DNA from: Helicostylum pulchrum
Taxonomy: Eukaryota; Mucoromycota; Mucoromycetes; Mucorales; Mucoraceae
Reading direction: 5' to 3'
DNA: 64,000 nucleotides
Assembly (NCBI GenBank): GCA_025677825.1
Contig: JAIXMO010000006.1
Location: forward strand, 826,426-890,425
A model generated the notes under the pieces. The model saw only the letters and a program-made list of their open reading frames with translations. It was not told the DNA's origin and searched no databases. Below are positions 12,801 through 24,787 of the stretch, piece by piece. Each line of letters opens with the position of its first letter. Positions within the stretch are counted from its first letter, which is position 1. Position numbers and translations under genes: made by a program.

Positions 12801-15800
12801 GATTCCAAAGTTATAAGGTATTCAGGTAGTGTAAGTTTTTTTTTTTTTTTAAAAAAAAAAAGTTGTTTATATAAAGTACAAAAAACGAGAAAAAAGAAAA
12901 ACAAAAAAAGGAGAAGTGGGAGAAAATCACTGATAAATATCCCCTTTTATATATAAATTTTTTCGTTTTTTTCACGTCATGAATTCCCTATAAGGCAATG
13001 TGGGGTATCCAAAAAGATTTCTAGGGTAAAAAAAAAAAAGATTTTTTTTATATGTAAAGTGTGTTACGTTTTACATGAAAAAAAAAAAATTATAATAGTT
13101 TTTTCTTTTACATTTAGTAGCTTTTAAATTTGCATTAAGTTGGGACATGCAGGACTCATTTTTACTCCACCCGAGAATTAAAGCTGGTATCGAATTTTAC
13201 TTTTAAAAAGAGGCGGGTTTAGTTTACAATCAATAGCTATAATTACGAAAATAGCAATTGCAGTTCTCTTTCTCTACAACAAGTTTTTTTTTTTTGCAGT
13301 AAGCAAGATGGTGGTTTGATTCATTATGTTTTATCAATAAACATTCGTCCATTACTTGTCACATTCGATTGGTGTAATGATTTGGAATCTCGCTTTGAAA
13401 CAATTCGCTTTACAACTCAGATGATCTCCATGGTAGATGATTTTACCGTAGTACCAAAAAAAAAAAAGAATCCTCAAAGTACCAACACAATCCTTCACTC
13501 TTTTGGCTGCAGATTATCAATTCCGTAAGCGTATACAACTCATTTGATTGTTATCATCTTCTTGTTCCGCTAGTTTTTCTTTTGGAATTGTAGTCCTCTT
13601 TTTTTTTATTCTTTTTATTATGTAAGCTTTTCTTTTTTCTTCCCGCTACGATAATGCCCACTCTTTAAGCGGGCCGGTCAGGGTGTGTATCCATACATTT
13701 ACCCACCTTTTTTTTTTTTTTTTGGTTATTACATATTTCATTAAAGATAAAAAATGAGAGTTTAAACCTTGAAATTTAAGATTCCTGTATTACTCGTTAA
13801 AAAAAACCGGTAGTACATGTTAAACTACCATTTTACAATCATATTTCTCGCTTTTTAATCTCTTTTTTGTGTACCTGAAAAAAAAAATTAGACAAAATTA
13901 TAGCAGACTGGTCGGTTATTTTATCTTCCGTTTATAGTGCAAATGTGTGTTTTTTTTTAGTTGAATAATTTTGACAGGTGAACAGACTCGCGATAACGAT
14001 ACTCGGTTTAAAGAAATTGATATAGTATAGACCGGTTTTTTAAATCCCAAGATCTTCTTTCTCTGTGGTCCACTAAACTTTCTACACAAAATAGATGACG
14101 TTGATTTACACGTCAATTTTCATCAGCAGTTATTTCCCTCCTCCTGTAATATCGATTATGTACGTGTAACAGCTGGATTGTGTTCCATATAAACCCCCCC
14201 CCCCGATTAAATAGAGATTTCACTAGTTTTGTCTAATCTTTTTTTAAAAAAAAACAATGCGGTCCTACGTCCCCTTACTTCATAAATTACTAAGTGACTG
14301 TAAAGTCAAATCGACGACAACACTAAGAGAGCGTGTGCGGCTCTTAAGAGATATAGCATAGATCAAGTACGGTCTTACGGGTGCGCAAATTTCCAACAAA
14401 AAAAAAACCGAGATTCTATGTATAACATTAGATTTTTTACAAGACTGGGAACTTGCTTGAAAAGACGCAGCTGCTACGCTGTTAAAAAATACGCATAGAT
14501 ACAACCAAAATTAGTTTGTACCTAAATTTATACCACTACTATTTATTTTCAAGAAACCCGTTAGAGCGGATATAAATGATATTATGACTTCTTTCTTTTA
14601 ACCGAGTGCAAAGTATATCTTCTAATATTAAAATCTAGAAATGGTTTAAAAATCTATACAGAAATAATATGCGCTTTTTACCTGTTATCACTACTTGCAT
14701 AGAATAATCCAGCGACCACTCCCCCTTTTTATTTGACAACTACTACGTGCAAAAAAAAAAACCTTTAAGCGTTGCACGGTGTACTACTCTAACGTTTTAG
14801 AAGTAATTTACACAGATTGTATATAAATATTTCTATTCGATATACTTTTTAGTAATCACCTGTATTTAGTAAAATATGAGCCCTTTCGTCTGCAACACGC
14901 AACTTGTATTCATACCAGATTATTGTACTGAGTTTCTCTGTGGTTATAATCGGAATAGAGCATCTTTGTAATGAATCATTCTATTTGTTCCATAACAACT
15001 GACACTTAAAAATTATGTATTCAATACAAGTTTTTTCAAGCTGCATCTTGTTCACTGTAAACATAATACTACAAGTAATTGAACTTTTTTTTTATTCAGA
15101 AATAACTACTGCTTTAGCTCATTAAAATACTTCTTCCCCTTTTGCAGTTACAAAGTTTACTTTTGCTTTTTTTTTAAACCCGTTTAGTTCAAAGAAAAAA
15201 GTCGCTACTGAAACCTCTTTTTTTTTTTTTTTTTTTTTTGGCAAAATGAGGATGTGAGACAACCATGTAATAATGGACCAATAAAACTATTGATATATTG
15301 CAGTAACTGGGTAAAAAATGCAGACGTTTTATGCCGAGGGATTCGATTACAGGAACGAGTAAAAATGATAGGTTTACCCAGCAAAAAGGAAGAGTAAGTA
15401 GAAACTATCTTCAACGTCATTAAATAGAAAAAATGAATGATGTGTGTGCGGATATATATAGATAAAGTATTAATTAAAAATATGTGGTTCTATTTTTATT
15501 TAACTTGGCGCTAATATTTTGATGTATATCTTTTTTTTCTGTATCTCGTAATGGCGGTGCATGCGAAGCTTGTGATATGATCTTATAGCAGTTCGGGGTA
15601 GCTCCCACGAAAAAAAAAAAAGATATGCATAATTCATTATGTGTTCTTATACAAGGGTGCATGAAAGCACTAGATGTGTTGTCATACAAGCATGCTTTAT
15701 TTTACTCCACAAAATTGTGATAAGTCTTGAGGTTTCACAAAATATATTTTTTTCGTTCTCATTATTCTATCACGAAAAACGTTTGATAAAAAATCCAGAA

Positions 15801-17202
15801 AAAAAACCTGGGGAAATTCATTTTAAGCCTTAAATAAAACGGTTACAAGATTATAAAATGTCTTTCGATAAGGATAAAAAAAAACACATGCTAACGACTT
15901 TGCTTCAATATGGGGTACATCGCCTAATTGGATTCCCCCCTTGCTAATACACATGACAAGTTATTTCAACATTTGCGCTCAATTGAGGGTTTAGAATCAA
16001 ACTTGATACAATAACCTAAATTTGTAAACAGGAGAAAAAAAAACTCATGATATTGTTTGTAAACACTTGGGACGTATGTAACGATGTTTAACAGGTATTG
16101 AAAACTTTCGGAGAAAAATAAAATACTTCTTTGGTAAAAAGATTGAACGCATTATATTATGCGAATCAAGCTATAGTTAGGTACTTTAGAGCGTGTGTAG
16201 TATGCCGCAGTTCTTATAATTTAAAGTTACTTAACAGATGAGTATCTTGTATACGCTTATTAATTATTATTTTTTGAAAAAAAAAAAAAGGGATTTTCCT
16301 ATAGTAATGCGGAATTTGTTTCGTATTTATGCGGTAGATCCAAAATATTCATGGCTAAGCAAAATACTTTTTTTTTTTTAAAAAAAAAAAGAGTACTCTG
16401 AAAGCGTAAATTCTACATGCAATGCTAGATATACTCCGTCCTTGCATCAACGGCAGGTATAATTGAAGGAGGAAAGTAACTTTGAAAGCACTAGCTTCTA
16501 GACCTCTTTACGTTCTATGCACCTCGTGTAATTTAACGAAAAGCTGCAAAAGTATATTACAATTATTAAGTTTATGAGTTCAACTTTTAAATCATGAGTT
16601 TCTTACTAGCATATCCCAATTGGCTTGAATTAGCTACTTTAATTAATCATTTATAGCTCTAGACTATAAATTATAATAGAGCCTCAGACAAGACGATAAA
16701 AATAATGTAGTGATATGATTTTATATATAAAAAAGAAGACTACTTTAAAGCTAGCTTAGTTCATATTACTAACACACCAACAGAGTGCCACAAAACTATC
16801 AATTGAGAAAGTTTCAAAAAAAAAAAAAAAAAGAAACGCCTCACAGCTATAAAAAAAATAAGAGTATGATTTTTTTTTAAAAGGAAGAGAATAACTTTTT
16901 TTCAATGATATATAACGTTTCGCAAAAAAAAAAAAAAAGTGGTGGAACTTACCCACTCCCTCCAAAAGAAAAATGTTGATTTCACGTAACACGGATATTA
17001 TAAAGTTGTTTTGAATCACCTGCTTGGATTTCAATTCTTTATTACTTTTTTTTAAAAATAATATGAAAGAGTGCATACAAAAAACGATAAGAAACCACTG
17101 GCTAACATTACCTCTAATCTTTACAACGTAATTAAATAAAAACGTATAAAAACCACACACACTAATTGACCCATTGGACTTTTTTTTTCTTCTTAATATT
17201 AG
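12801..17202. other. Long AT-rich intergenic region
   Basis: 4.4 kb between the divergent Zn2Cys6 factor and the Lnt-type gene, the longest gene-poor stretch outside the 40-50 kb island. It has many A/T homopolymers, T-run/A-run junctions at 12836-12861, 14239-14254 and 16368-16390, and a C run near 14193. Apart from the segment at 13313-13450, listed separately, short frames look like chance. The first exon of the Lnt-type gene may lie in this region but I could not find it. Confidence 0.45.
13313..13528 (+). other. Orphan coding-like segment, possible exon or gene remnant
   Basis: After a T-rich tract ending TTTGCAG at 13294-13302, the frame KQDGGLIHYVLSINIRPLL, TFDWCNDLESRF, TQMISMVDDFTVV is open to 13528. 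Residue use is protein-like up to about 13455 and then degrades at an A run (PKKKK). There is no good upstream ATG. It could be an internal exon of an unfound gene or a decayed relic. I do not recognise it. Confidence 0.25.
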
Positions 17203-18933
17203 GTTTTTTGGTTTTGGATACCAAGCGATTCCTTTATTCTCCTGGTTTTATGTTCCTATCCTATTACTATACACTCGAAATAAACCGTACAGTAACATTA
17301 TTAGCGCTTACTTTGTAAGTAGTATTGGATTTTGTACTGGATTCCTAGGTACTTTTCGAGCAACTCCTGAAGATCCACGATTCCCACTTGCTTGGTTTTT
17401 AACAAGTAAGTAAAAAGAAACTACATGAGAAAGAAAAAAATAAATAAAAAATATTGACCCTTTTTTTGTTTCAGTTATTTCTTTAATCCTCAATGTTATT
17501 TTAATCATCACACTTACTGCGGAAAGATATGTAACTAGTCACAGTCAATGCATTTATAAACGAGTTTTATTGTTTCCTGCAGTTTGGACGGGGTTATGGT
17601 TTTTGGTAGGACGATTTGGTCCTTTGGGAGACTATCCTTCGTTATCTACGGTATTGATTCAGTGGTCTGATTTTTCTCAAATTGCTTCATTGGGTGGACG
17701 ATCAGTTCTTGATTTTATTGTTGCGGTTTCTGGAACGATTGTGTTTGAGTTCTCTAGCTTCCCTATTCAAGCGCTGTCGATGTCTGATGGCTCAACTGTC
17801 TTGTTGGCTAATTCAGAAGTGGACGAAGAGTATACTGCTGATGAGGAACCCAATACTACTTCTCGTAAGCGACAATATATTTCTCTGCTGGTACATCCGA
17901 TTACTATTTACAGCGTCATCTTGACTCTTGCGTTCACATATGGCGGGTTCTATGTCAATGTACGTCCCGACTCTCTTTATCAAGTAACGTACCCGGAATA
18001 TATTCCAAAAACTGTGCCTGTGGGTTGTGTTGTGGGTCCGGGTGATGCGTATCCTGAATTACAAGCTGATCACGATGTTTGGTTTAACAAATCTGCAGAA
18101 TTAGCTGAGGATGGAGCTAAACTTGTTATTTGGTCAGAAATAACTACAGTGGTAAAGAATGATGAAGATGAACAAGAGTTTATTCAACGTGCAAAGGATT
18201 TTGCTTTGTTACATAAAGTTTATCTGGGGGTAACTTATTCTCTGTTGGAACCAGTCAAGAAAAATAAGTTTGTGCTTGTAACGAAGAGCGGAGACGTTGG
18301 TATTGATTATAATAAAGCACATCCTGTTCCTGGCGTGGTAAAGTGTTTTACTGAAAAATTATATAACATGTTATATGTATATTCATGGTTTTTTTTTTAT
18401 AGGAAACTCAAGCTGCTGGTCCAAATGTTCTTCAGTATATTGATACAGAAGAGTTTGGTAGAATTGGTGGTGCTATTTGCTTTGATTTCAATTTTGCCGA
18501 CTTTATTGGACAAGCGAGTACACATAAAGTTGATGTCATGCTTCAACCTAGTTGGACTTGGGGTAAAAAAAAAAGAATGCACTTTCTTTTAAAAAACAAA
18601 AACTTACTTTTTTTGTAAATTATAGGACCTATTGGTACTTACCACCAGCAAGGAAATATTCTTCGTCCTGTTGAAAATGGATTCACGTTGTTTAGATGTG
18701 TTTCTCAAGGTGTATCTGGTATATTTGAACCAACATTAAACGGGGTGTTTAACCAAAAGGTCGCGTCCAATAATGATGAAAAGTACGTGTTTTATTTACC
18801 CATTCAAAAGAGACTGGTTACTTTGTACAGTTACATTGGCGATTTGTTTGGCTATGTTTGCTTGATGGCTAGTTTCGTATTATTAGTCATTACTTATCGC
18901 GATAGTAGAAGACTGCATCAATTATCTATTTAA
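17203..18933 (+). CDS. Apolipoprotein N-acyltransferase (Lnt)-like membrane protein, 5' end not found
   Basis: Exons 17203-17405, 17475-18337, 18403-18562 and 18626-18933 keep phase to TAA; an upstream exon with the start codon must exist but is not visible. The N-terminal part has several membrane segments (FGFGYQAIPLFSWFYVPILL, AWFLT, LILNVILIITLTA). A periplasmic-type nitrilase-fold domain follows with the Lnt catalytic triad visible as Glu in LVIWSEIT, Lys in DYNKAHPVPG and Cys in GGAICFDFNFAD; a final helix (FGYVCLMASFVLLVITY) closes it. Bacterial Lnt N-acylates lipoproteins. Fungi lack bacterial lipoproteins, so the substrate here is unknown; fusion to or partnership with dolichol-phosphate mannose synthase, known in actinobacteria, is not seen next door. 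Confidence 0.8.
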
Positions 18934-19443
18934 AAAAAAAGAAGAATAAAACAATGGGTCCCTTTACTAGTTTTTGAGTCTAGGCTTCCCAAAATCGACC
19001 CCATTAAAAAAAATATTTGGTTTCGTCCACCAACGCGTTAACGAAATATAAAAAACGTTTTTGTTATCTTTAAATTATAGAATGTTACCCAAGATGTTAA
19101 AGAAAGTGTGTGTCTGTACACACTTGTTGGAGAAACGAATTGCATCGTTTTTTTTTCCTTAAAGAGCAAAAATAGATAGACTCGTTTTTTACTAACATCT
19201 TTGGAGAGAGGGTAAGAATAGAACTCGGTACAATGGAGATATAAATACATTGAAAGGTCACATGAACCAAAAAGGTATATACGAAAATACTCACACAGTT
19301 TTTTTAAAAAAAAAAAAAAAGATTTAGCCGCAGGGTAGGTAGTCGATCATAACACAATGTATCATTTGAAAAGAAAAAAGTAGTGAAATGAAATGCGATA
19401 CAGCTACAAAAAAAAAGGGGGCATTATTTATTATTTATTGATA
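18934..19443. other. Intergenic region between convergent genes
   Basis: 510 nt between the Lnt-type stop and the HMG-box stop. It includes a T-run/A-run junction at 19299-19320 and no coding-like frame. Presumably 3' untranslated sequence of both genes. Confidence 0.5.
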
Positions 19444-21087
19444 TTAAAAGGAATTACTAGTTGGATTGACCATTTGAGCGACGGTTGCGATTGTATGACT
19501 ATCCAGCGTATCATTATTTGTAGTTGATGAATTAATGGTTGTATTAGAAGAGACGGATATTTTTCTCTTTTTGTTGTTGTTGTTATAATCAATATACGAA
19601 GAAGAATTGGAGCAAGTGGAAGAGGGGGACGGTATAAAGGTAGCATCTTCATCCATTTTTTGTTGAATAAGTCTATCCTTCATTTCTCGCGCGTATCTTT
19701 CTTTATCTCTATTAGCGAGCTCTTGCCAAGGTCGTAGTTCTTCTTCAGACATACTTCGCCATTGTGCTCCAATCTGTTTACTTATTTCAACAAGACGAGC
19801 GTCAGGGTGTTTTTCCTTCATGATGGGCCGCATCTCTTTTGCAAAGTGTAAGTAACCAGACATTGGATGCTTTGGTAAGGAAGAATCGAGTTTCTTCTTT
19901 TTTCTACCTCTGGGGTCACGACCGATATTATTTACTAGCCTTGTTGTCGTTAGTACTTTTTTCTTTTGTTGTTGTTGTTTTTGCGAGGGTTGTTGTACTA
20001 CGGATAAAACGTTCATTTTTTGTTGTTGAGTCGCCTTCTTTAAAGAATCAGCTTCTCTCATTTCCGCCTTTGATCTTCTCGTATAAATGAAATTAGTGTG
20101 TTGTTTATTATGTAATTGTTTTAATTTTATTTCTTCTTGTATGTAATATTCACGTTCGGAAGTGGACAATTGTTTCCATCTGGAGCTAATGGATTTACTG
20201 ATTTCGCCGGATGATAAACCTTGGTTTACATCTTTTAGTTGACGTCTCATGTCTCTATTAAACAATAAATAAGCATTGGGTGGTCGTTTCACCTTTTCGG
20301 GTAATGTACCATATTTTTTTTTCAGGTTTTGATCATTTTTATCTGGTATTGTAACAGGTTCCTCTTCGTTAAATGAAAGCGAGTGAAGTGCTGCAGCTTC
20401 GGCAGCAGCACTATAAGATATATAGCCGTTATTTGTATGTTGTTGAGGTTGTTGTTGTTGTTGTTGTTGTTGTAGAGAAGAAGAAGAAGAAGAAGTAGGC
20501 GATGATGGTTCATTGATGAGATGATGGTGATGTTCAGAGTAATAATAAGAAGAATGATGTATGGGAGGCGAACCTATTAATAATAAATCCGATAATTGAT
20601 GATGACTATGCTGATAATAATGTGGTTGATAATGATGTTGTTGAGGGTGTTGTTGATGATGATTATACAATAAATCAGTGGTTGTAGGTGAAGCATGATC
20701 ATTTGGTATAACCATTGAAGAAGGTGGAGGTACAATTATTTTTGGTAGCAATTGAACGTTTTTCGTGTTTATTGAAGAGATTCGACTATCGATATCTAAC
20801 GTAAACTGTAAGCACTGTGATTGATTTTGAAACTCGGTCTTTTGTTCCTTTGACATGTTTCTCCATTCATGAATCAATTGCCGAGATGAAAGTTCTTGTC
20901 CATTAGAGTCATTTCTTCTTTTTGTCTTGTACAGTAAAAATGAGTTGGGTGCTTTTTTACTAGCGTTCATTAATTCTTCATAGTTATCGTCATCTTGTTC
21001 CTCTTCTTCTTCTTGTTCTACATCGATTTGTTCTCTTAAAACACGTTGTAAGTGATTATGATGATGATGATAGTTATTGGCTAGCAT
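19444..21087 (-). CDS. Protein with three HMG boxes
   Basis: A single uninterrupted 547-residue frame, unusual among these intron-rich genes. Box 1 (about 46-95) is divergent: APNSFLLYKTKRRN, LIHEWRNMSKEQKTEFQ. Box 2 (about 267-335) is of the sequence-specific MATA/SOX kind: KRPPNAYLLFNRDMRRQL, SISSRWKQLSTSEREYY. Box 3 (about 402-470) resembles HMGB/Nhp6: PKHPMSGYLHFAKEMRP, IGAQWRSMSEEELRPWQ. Poly-Glu, poly-His, poly-Gln and poly-Ser runs separate them. It probably bends DNA and acts in chromatin or transcription. The mucoralean sex-locus genes sexM/sexP also carry an HMG box, but their flanking genes (triose-phosphate transporter, RNA helicase) are absent here, so I do not call it a sex gene. 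Confidence 0.85.
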   Translation of the reverse strand: MLANNYHHHHNHLQRVLREQIDVEQEEEEEQDDDNYEELMNASKKAPNSFLLYKTKRRNDSNGQELSSRQLIHEWRNMSKEQKTEFQNQSQCLQFTLDIDSRISSINTKNVQLLPKIIVPPPSSMVIPNDHASPTTTDLLYNHHQQHPQQHHYQPHYYQHSHHQLSDLLLIGSPPIHHSSYYYSEHHHHLINEPSSPTSSSSSSLQQQQQQQQPQQHTNNGYISYSAAAEAAALHSLSFNEEEPVTIPDKNDQNLKKKYGTLPEKVKRPPNAYLLFNRDMRRQLKDVNQGLSSGEISKSISSRWKQLSTSEREYYIQEEIKLKQLHNKQHTNFIYTRRSKAEMREADSLKKATQQQKMNVLSVVQQPSQKQQQQKKKVLTTTRLVNNIGRDPRGRKKKKLDSSLPKHPMSGYLHFAKEMRPIMKEKHPDARLVEISKQIGAQWRSMSEEELRPWQELANRDKERYAREMKDRLIQQKMDEDATFIPSPSSTCSNSSSYIDYNNNNKKRKISVSSNTTINSSTTNNDTLDSHTIATVAQMVNPTSNSF

Positions 21088-21694
21088 TTATTTAATATAT
21101 AAAATAAAAAAAAATAAAAAAAATAAAAAAATTATATATAAAAAGGTAAAAGAAAGGAGAGATAAAAGGGGTGGGAATATATATATATATTATATTTTAC
21201 CTGGGTATATCATCATAAACTCAAAGGTGCTTTCGTGTGAACGTCTTGTAGTTTTAAGGTTGTTGTTTTTGTTTTTGCTAAAATCACTACCTTTTTCTAT
21301 AGTGTTACCACGGCGATTACATGCTTCTTTAAGAAAAATTGTTTTTTACCATCCTTACACATGTCATTTTTCCTTGACCCTACTTCATTTTGAAGCTTTG
21401 ACATTTTATTATTGTTATATTATTAAGAACAAAAGCATATAAAAAAAACAGAAAAATACCCCTTTTTTTTAAGCTTTATTAGATATGTAAAAAAGTACAA
21501 GCCTCATCTATTACTTAGAATGGGTATTTATCTTATCTCTTTTTTTAACAGAAATATTTAATATTTAATACTTTATACATCTAAACTTTCACTTTTTCCG
21601 ACTCCATTTAAATAGTAGACATCTGATTCGATCCCCTGTCTGATATTATATATATGTGTGTAAAATAAGATAATTTGTTTATATAAGGAGGTTT
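21088..21694. other. Intergenic region
   Basis: About 600 nt upstream of the HMG-box gene and downstream of the unrecognised gene ending at 21695. AT-rich, with TATATA repeats near 21178-21195; presumed HMG-box promoter. No gene seen. Confidence 0.4.
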
Positions 21695-22341
21695 TTAAAA
21701 AAGATGGAATAATAATAGTGTAGTTACAACAATAGCAGCTCCATTATCTTTCAACTCAGAATTAATTGATTGGACAACTGTTGTTTCGATGATTTCAACA
21801 GGTTGAGCATCCTCTACAGTGACGAACTCGACGACACGGCGTGTTTTCTTTAAACTATTGAGAGTGGTCAAATGCACATGATATTTTTACTCTTCTTCAT
21901 CACTCGAATCATCATTTGTAAAATCACTAAACCAGAAGGGTCTCTGGATCTCTGATGACTCCTTTTCTTTCTCTTTACCATGTGATTTCATTGATTTTAT
22001 TTGTGTAAACAATGATCTTATAAAATGTTGTAATGTACAATGAGATAACTGGGTTTTTTTTTTACAAAAAAAAAAAACTTCATTATTCATTACTTTAAAA
22101 TGTTTTAAAACCACTTGAGGAACATCCACATCAGCAATGTTATCAACAACAAACCAGCTTCGAAGGAGAAATTGTAGTAAATAAGTAGCTCTCCTTCTAA
22201 GCGTGCTATCAACATAGACGGTACAAATGTTACGTTGTTGTCGTTATTTTGATAATTTCTGTAAAAAATTGCTGATGATAATACTGCCTTTACTTTGTCT
22301 TTGTAGTATTTACTACGGGATGTACTCTTGGCATATTCCAC
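21695..22341 (-). CDS. Unrecognised spliced gene, 5' end unresolved
   Basis: Three 3' exons join in phase: up to 22094, then 21891-22048, then 21695-21854, with introns of 45 and 36 nt (GTAATG...CCCAG and GTAAAA...AATAG). They encode LLRSWFVVDNIADVDVPQVV, HCTLQHFIRSLFTQIKSM, an acidic Ser/Glu stretch (NDDSSDEED) and a tail KKTRRVVEFVTVEDAQPVE ending in a hydrophobic LLLFHLF. The phase agreement across two introns argues for a real gene. Further 5' a different frame (YYKDKVKAVLSSAIFYRN) looks coding but I could not join it, so an intron I missed or a one-base frameshift near 22190 is possible. Family and function unknown. Confidence 0.4.
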
Positions 22342-23035
22342 AGCGCTGAGATCAATTCACTTTTTATGCGAAACGGTCACTCTATCGATCTTGCATTGAT
22401 ATCCAGCTTTACTGCAAACAGCTGGAATAGTATCCCTCCTATATATGATTATAAGTTTTTGCATCTCAATAAGTTAACGGATAGTTTACTATTTCAAACC
22501 GATATCACAACTGTGAAAAAAATTCTCCATAATAGGAGAACATAACTTTATAGTCTTGTTCGCTGTTATCTTCAATAATGTCATACAAATACGTGTAGTT
22601 GGTCATAGATTCGAGACTAAAGTATAAATATTTAAGGTATACACTCCCTCAAAAAAGTACACATATAAGAAAAGACTTACAGATGGTGGTATGCATTGTA
22701 TTTAAAGAAAAAGGAAAAAAAAGTGATTTATCTATTCTGAAAAAAAAAGATAGAATAATACAGCTTAGGTCGATAGAATGGTCGCTTTTATGTGACCTAT
22801 GTACTTCGTTATTTTTACGTACACTTGTTTCATGCAAGAAATTCAAAAATATACAAAATAAAGCGTGTAACAAAAAAGCGAATTGGATATTGCAAATTGG
22901 TATCAGTAAATATTTTAGTAAAAATTGGAATACCTACTATGTACAACTAACAACATTGAATTTTAGATCCCAGATATTGAATTAAAACTCTTTTTTTTTT
23001 AAAGATGTGAACAATTGGATCTTTCATCTTATAAT
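22342..23035. other. Intergenic region between divergent genes
   Basis: About 700 nt upstream of the FAHD1-like gene. A 128-residue plus-strand frame at 22599-22985 lacks an ATG and is Lys/Asn/Ile-rich, so I treat it as chance. Presumed promoter region. Confidence 0.4.
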
Positions 23036-24088
23036 ATGTCTGCACAAACTTTTTTAACAACAGGGCGAAAAATTATTGCTATTGGAAGAAATTTCAGGTA
23101 AAAACAAAAAATCAGGGGGCATATTTTTTATTTTTTTTTGGGGTTTTTTCTAACAATGTCCTAAAGTGAACATGCTAAAGAACTTAACAATGCTGTTCCA
23201 CAATCTCCCTTCTTTTTCTTAAAACCTACCTCTTCCTATCTTGAAAATGGTGGTGCCATTGAAATACCTCGTGGTTGTGAAGTGCACCATGAAAGTAAGA
23301 CCCTAATATATACATGTACATATTTATAGACTTTTTTTTTTAAACTTTATATATCCCACATTAGTTGAATTAGCTGTTGTAATTGGTAAAAATGGAAGAG
23401 ATATTCCAGCTTCTGAAGCAGATGAATATATCGGTGGTAATTTGCTATTTTATGCAGTTTATTTGGGGTGGGAATTAATATGTATCTTTAGGTTATGCAT
23501 TATCTATTGATTTGACTGCTAGAGACCTTCAGGTAATTTAATTTGTATTAAATCATGATGGTAACTCATTATATAAATATTAGCTTAAAGCAAAGAAGGA
23601 TAGTTTACCTTGGACAGCTTCAAAGGGGTTCGATACCTTCACTCCAATCAGGTAAACTTAATTGGTTCTTTTCCCCAAAAAAAAATTATTAATTCCCACC
23701 CTATCATTTTAGTGAATTTATTCCCAAAAATCAAATCTCTGACCCAGCCAATGTGGAGATCTGGATCAAGGTGAATGACCAGTACCGTCAACATGGTAAT
23801 ACAAAAGATATGATCTTTAGGTACAGCTAATTTTAAAAAGAAAGTATAAAATATACATAGCTAACTAGGTGTATATGTAGTATCCCCACACTTATCGAAC
23901 ATGTCTCGTCTATTATGAAATTGGAAGTCGGTGATGTTATTCTTACTGGTACACCAAAAGGTGTTGCATCTATTGAAGCAGGCGACATTGTTACTGCAGG
24001 TATCAAGCCTGAAGGCTATCAAGAGGACCTTTTACAACTTAAATTCGATGTTGTTGATAGAGTAGGGGGTTTTGTTCACGTTAAATAA
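23036..24088 (+). CDS. Fumarylacetoacetate hydrolase-domain protein, FAHD1-like acylpyruvase/oxaloacetate decarboxylase
   Basis: Seven exons, 23036-23097, 23167-23294, 23365-23436, 23492-23532, 23584-23651, 23713-23820 and 23881-24088; 228 residues, the usual FAHD1 size. Motifs follow the family in order: GRKIIAIGRNFSEHAKELNN, FFFLKPTSSYL, the metal-binding HHEIELAVVIGK, IDLTARDLQ, WTASKGFDTFTPIS, and the C-terminal GDVILTGTPKGV. FAHD1 proteins are Mg-dependent and cleave acylpyruvates and decarboxylate oxaloacetate, mostly in mitochondria. No clear mitochondrial presequence is seen (start MSAQTFLTTGRK). Exons of 41-128 nt make this a good example of the intron density. Confidence 0.93.
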
Positions 24089-24787
24089 GGTTATCGCTCA
24101 TGCATGATCAACAATAAAAAATGTCGAATTTGTAACGTTTTTCTTTTTTTTTCCGCGATAAATTGTACTTTAAAATGCATCGATTAATTTAAAATAAGAT
24201 GTTCTGTTTGTTTCGCGACATAAATCTTACGATTTGTTAAAAAGAGTGACTGATTGTACATTAAGTCTTGTCTATTCTAAAAAGTTTAGTTTGTGGTCAC
24301 GTAATTTAAGATTCAGATAGTTTTTATAAATACACAAATATACTTTAATGCTTTAATTGCATCTAGATATAAAAACGAGAAGTTGTACAAGATTTTTTTT
24401 TCTGTACTTATTCCAAGGAACAAACATAGTATGTATACTTAATCTACGCATACCTTGGTCAATTTCGCCAACAATTTACTCCTATACTTTTCCTAACCTT
24501 TATAGTAGCTATTTTATATTTTATCTTATTTTGTAACTGAATTATCTAAAGCCTTACTTTCTATCTAAATGCTATTACTTCAGTCGGACCGATGATAAAA
24601 CAAAAACTAGCGCTTACCTTTCTTCCTTCTTTCCTATTGTATCCAATTTATAGTAGGCTGCCAGACTCGTTTTGACTAACAAAAACCTTGGCTTTTCAAA
24701 TGCTTCTTTCTGCAAAAAAAAAAACAACACCATTTCGACAAATGGAACTCCGGTTTTGCTACACACACTTCATAAAAATAAAAGGTA
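24089..24787. other. Intergenic region
   Basis: About 700 nt between the FAHD1-like gene and the tRNA-Glu gene. AT-rich with no coding-like frame. The last stretch before the tRNA contains T-rich sequence on the minus strand that fits Pol III termination. Confidence 0.4.

Noticed and set aside
19444..21087. Mating-type (sex locus) HMG gene
   Set aside because: The conserved neighbours of the mucoralean sex locus are missing and the protein has three boxes rather than one.
22599..22985. 128-residue plus-strand frame before the FAHD1-like gene
   Set aside because: No ATG, Lys/Ile/Asn-rich composition expected from AT-rich DNA, and no recognisable motif.
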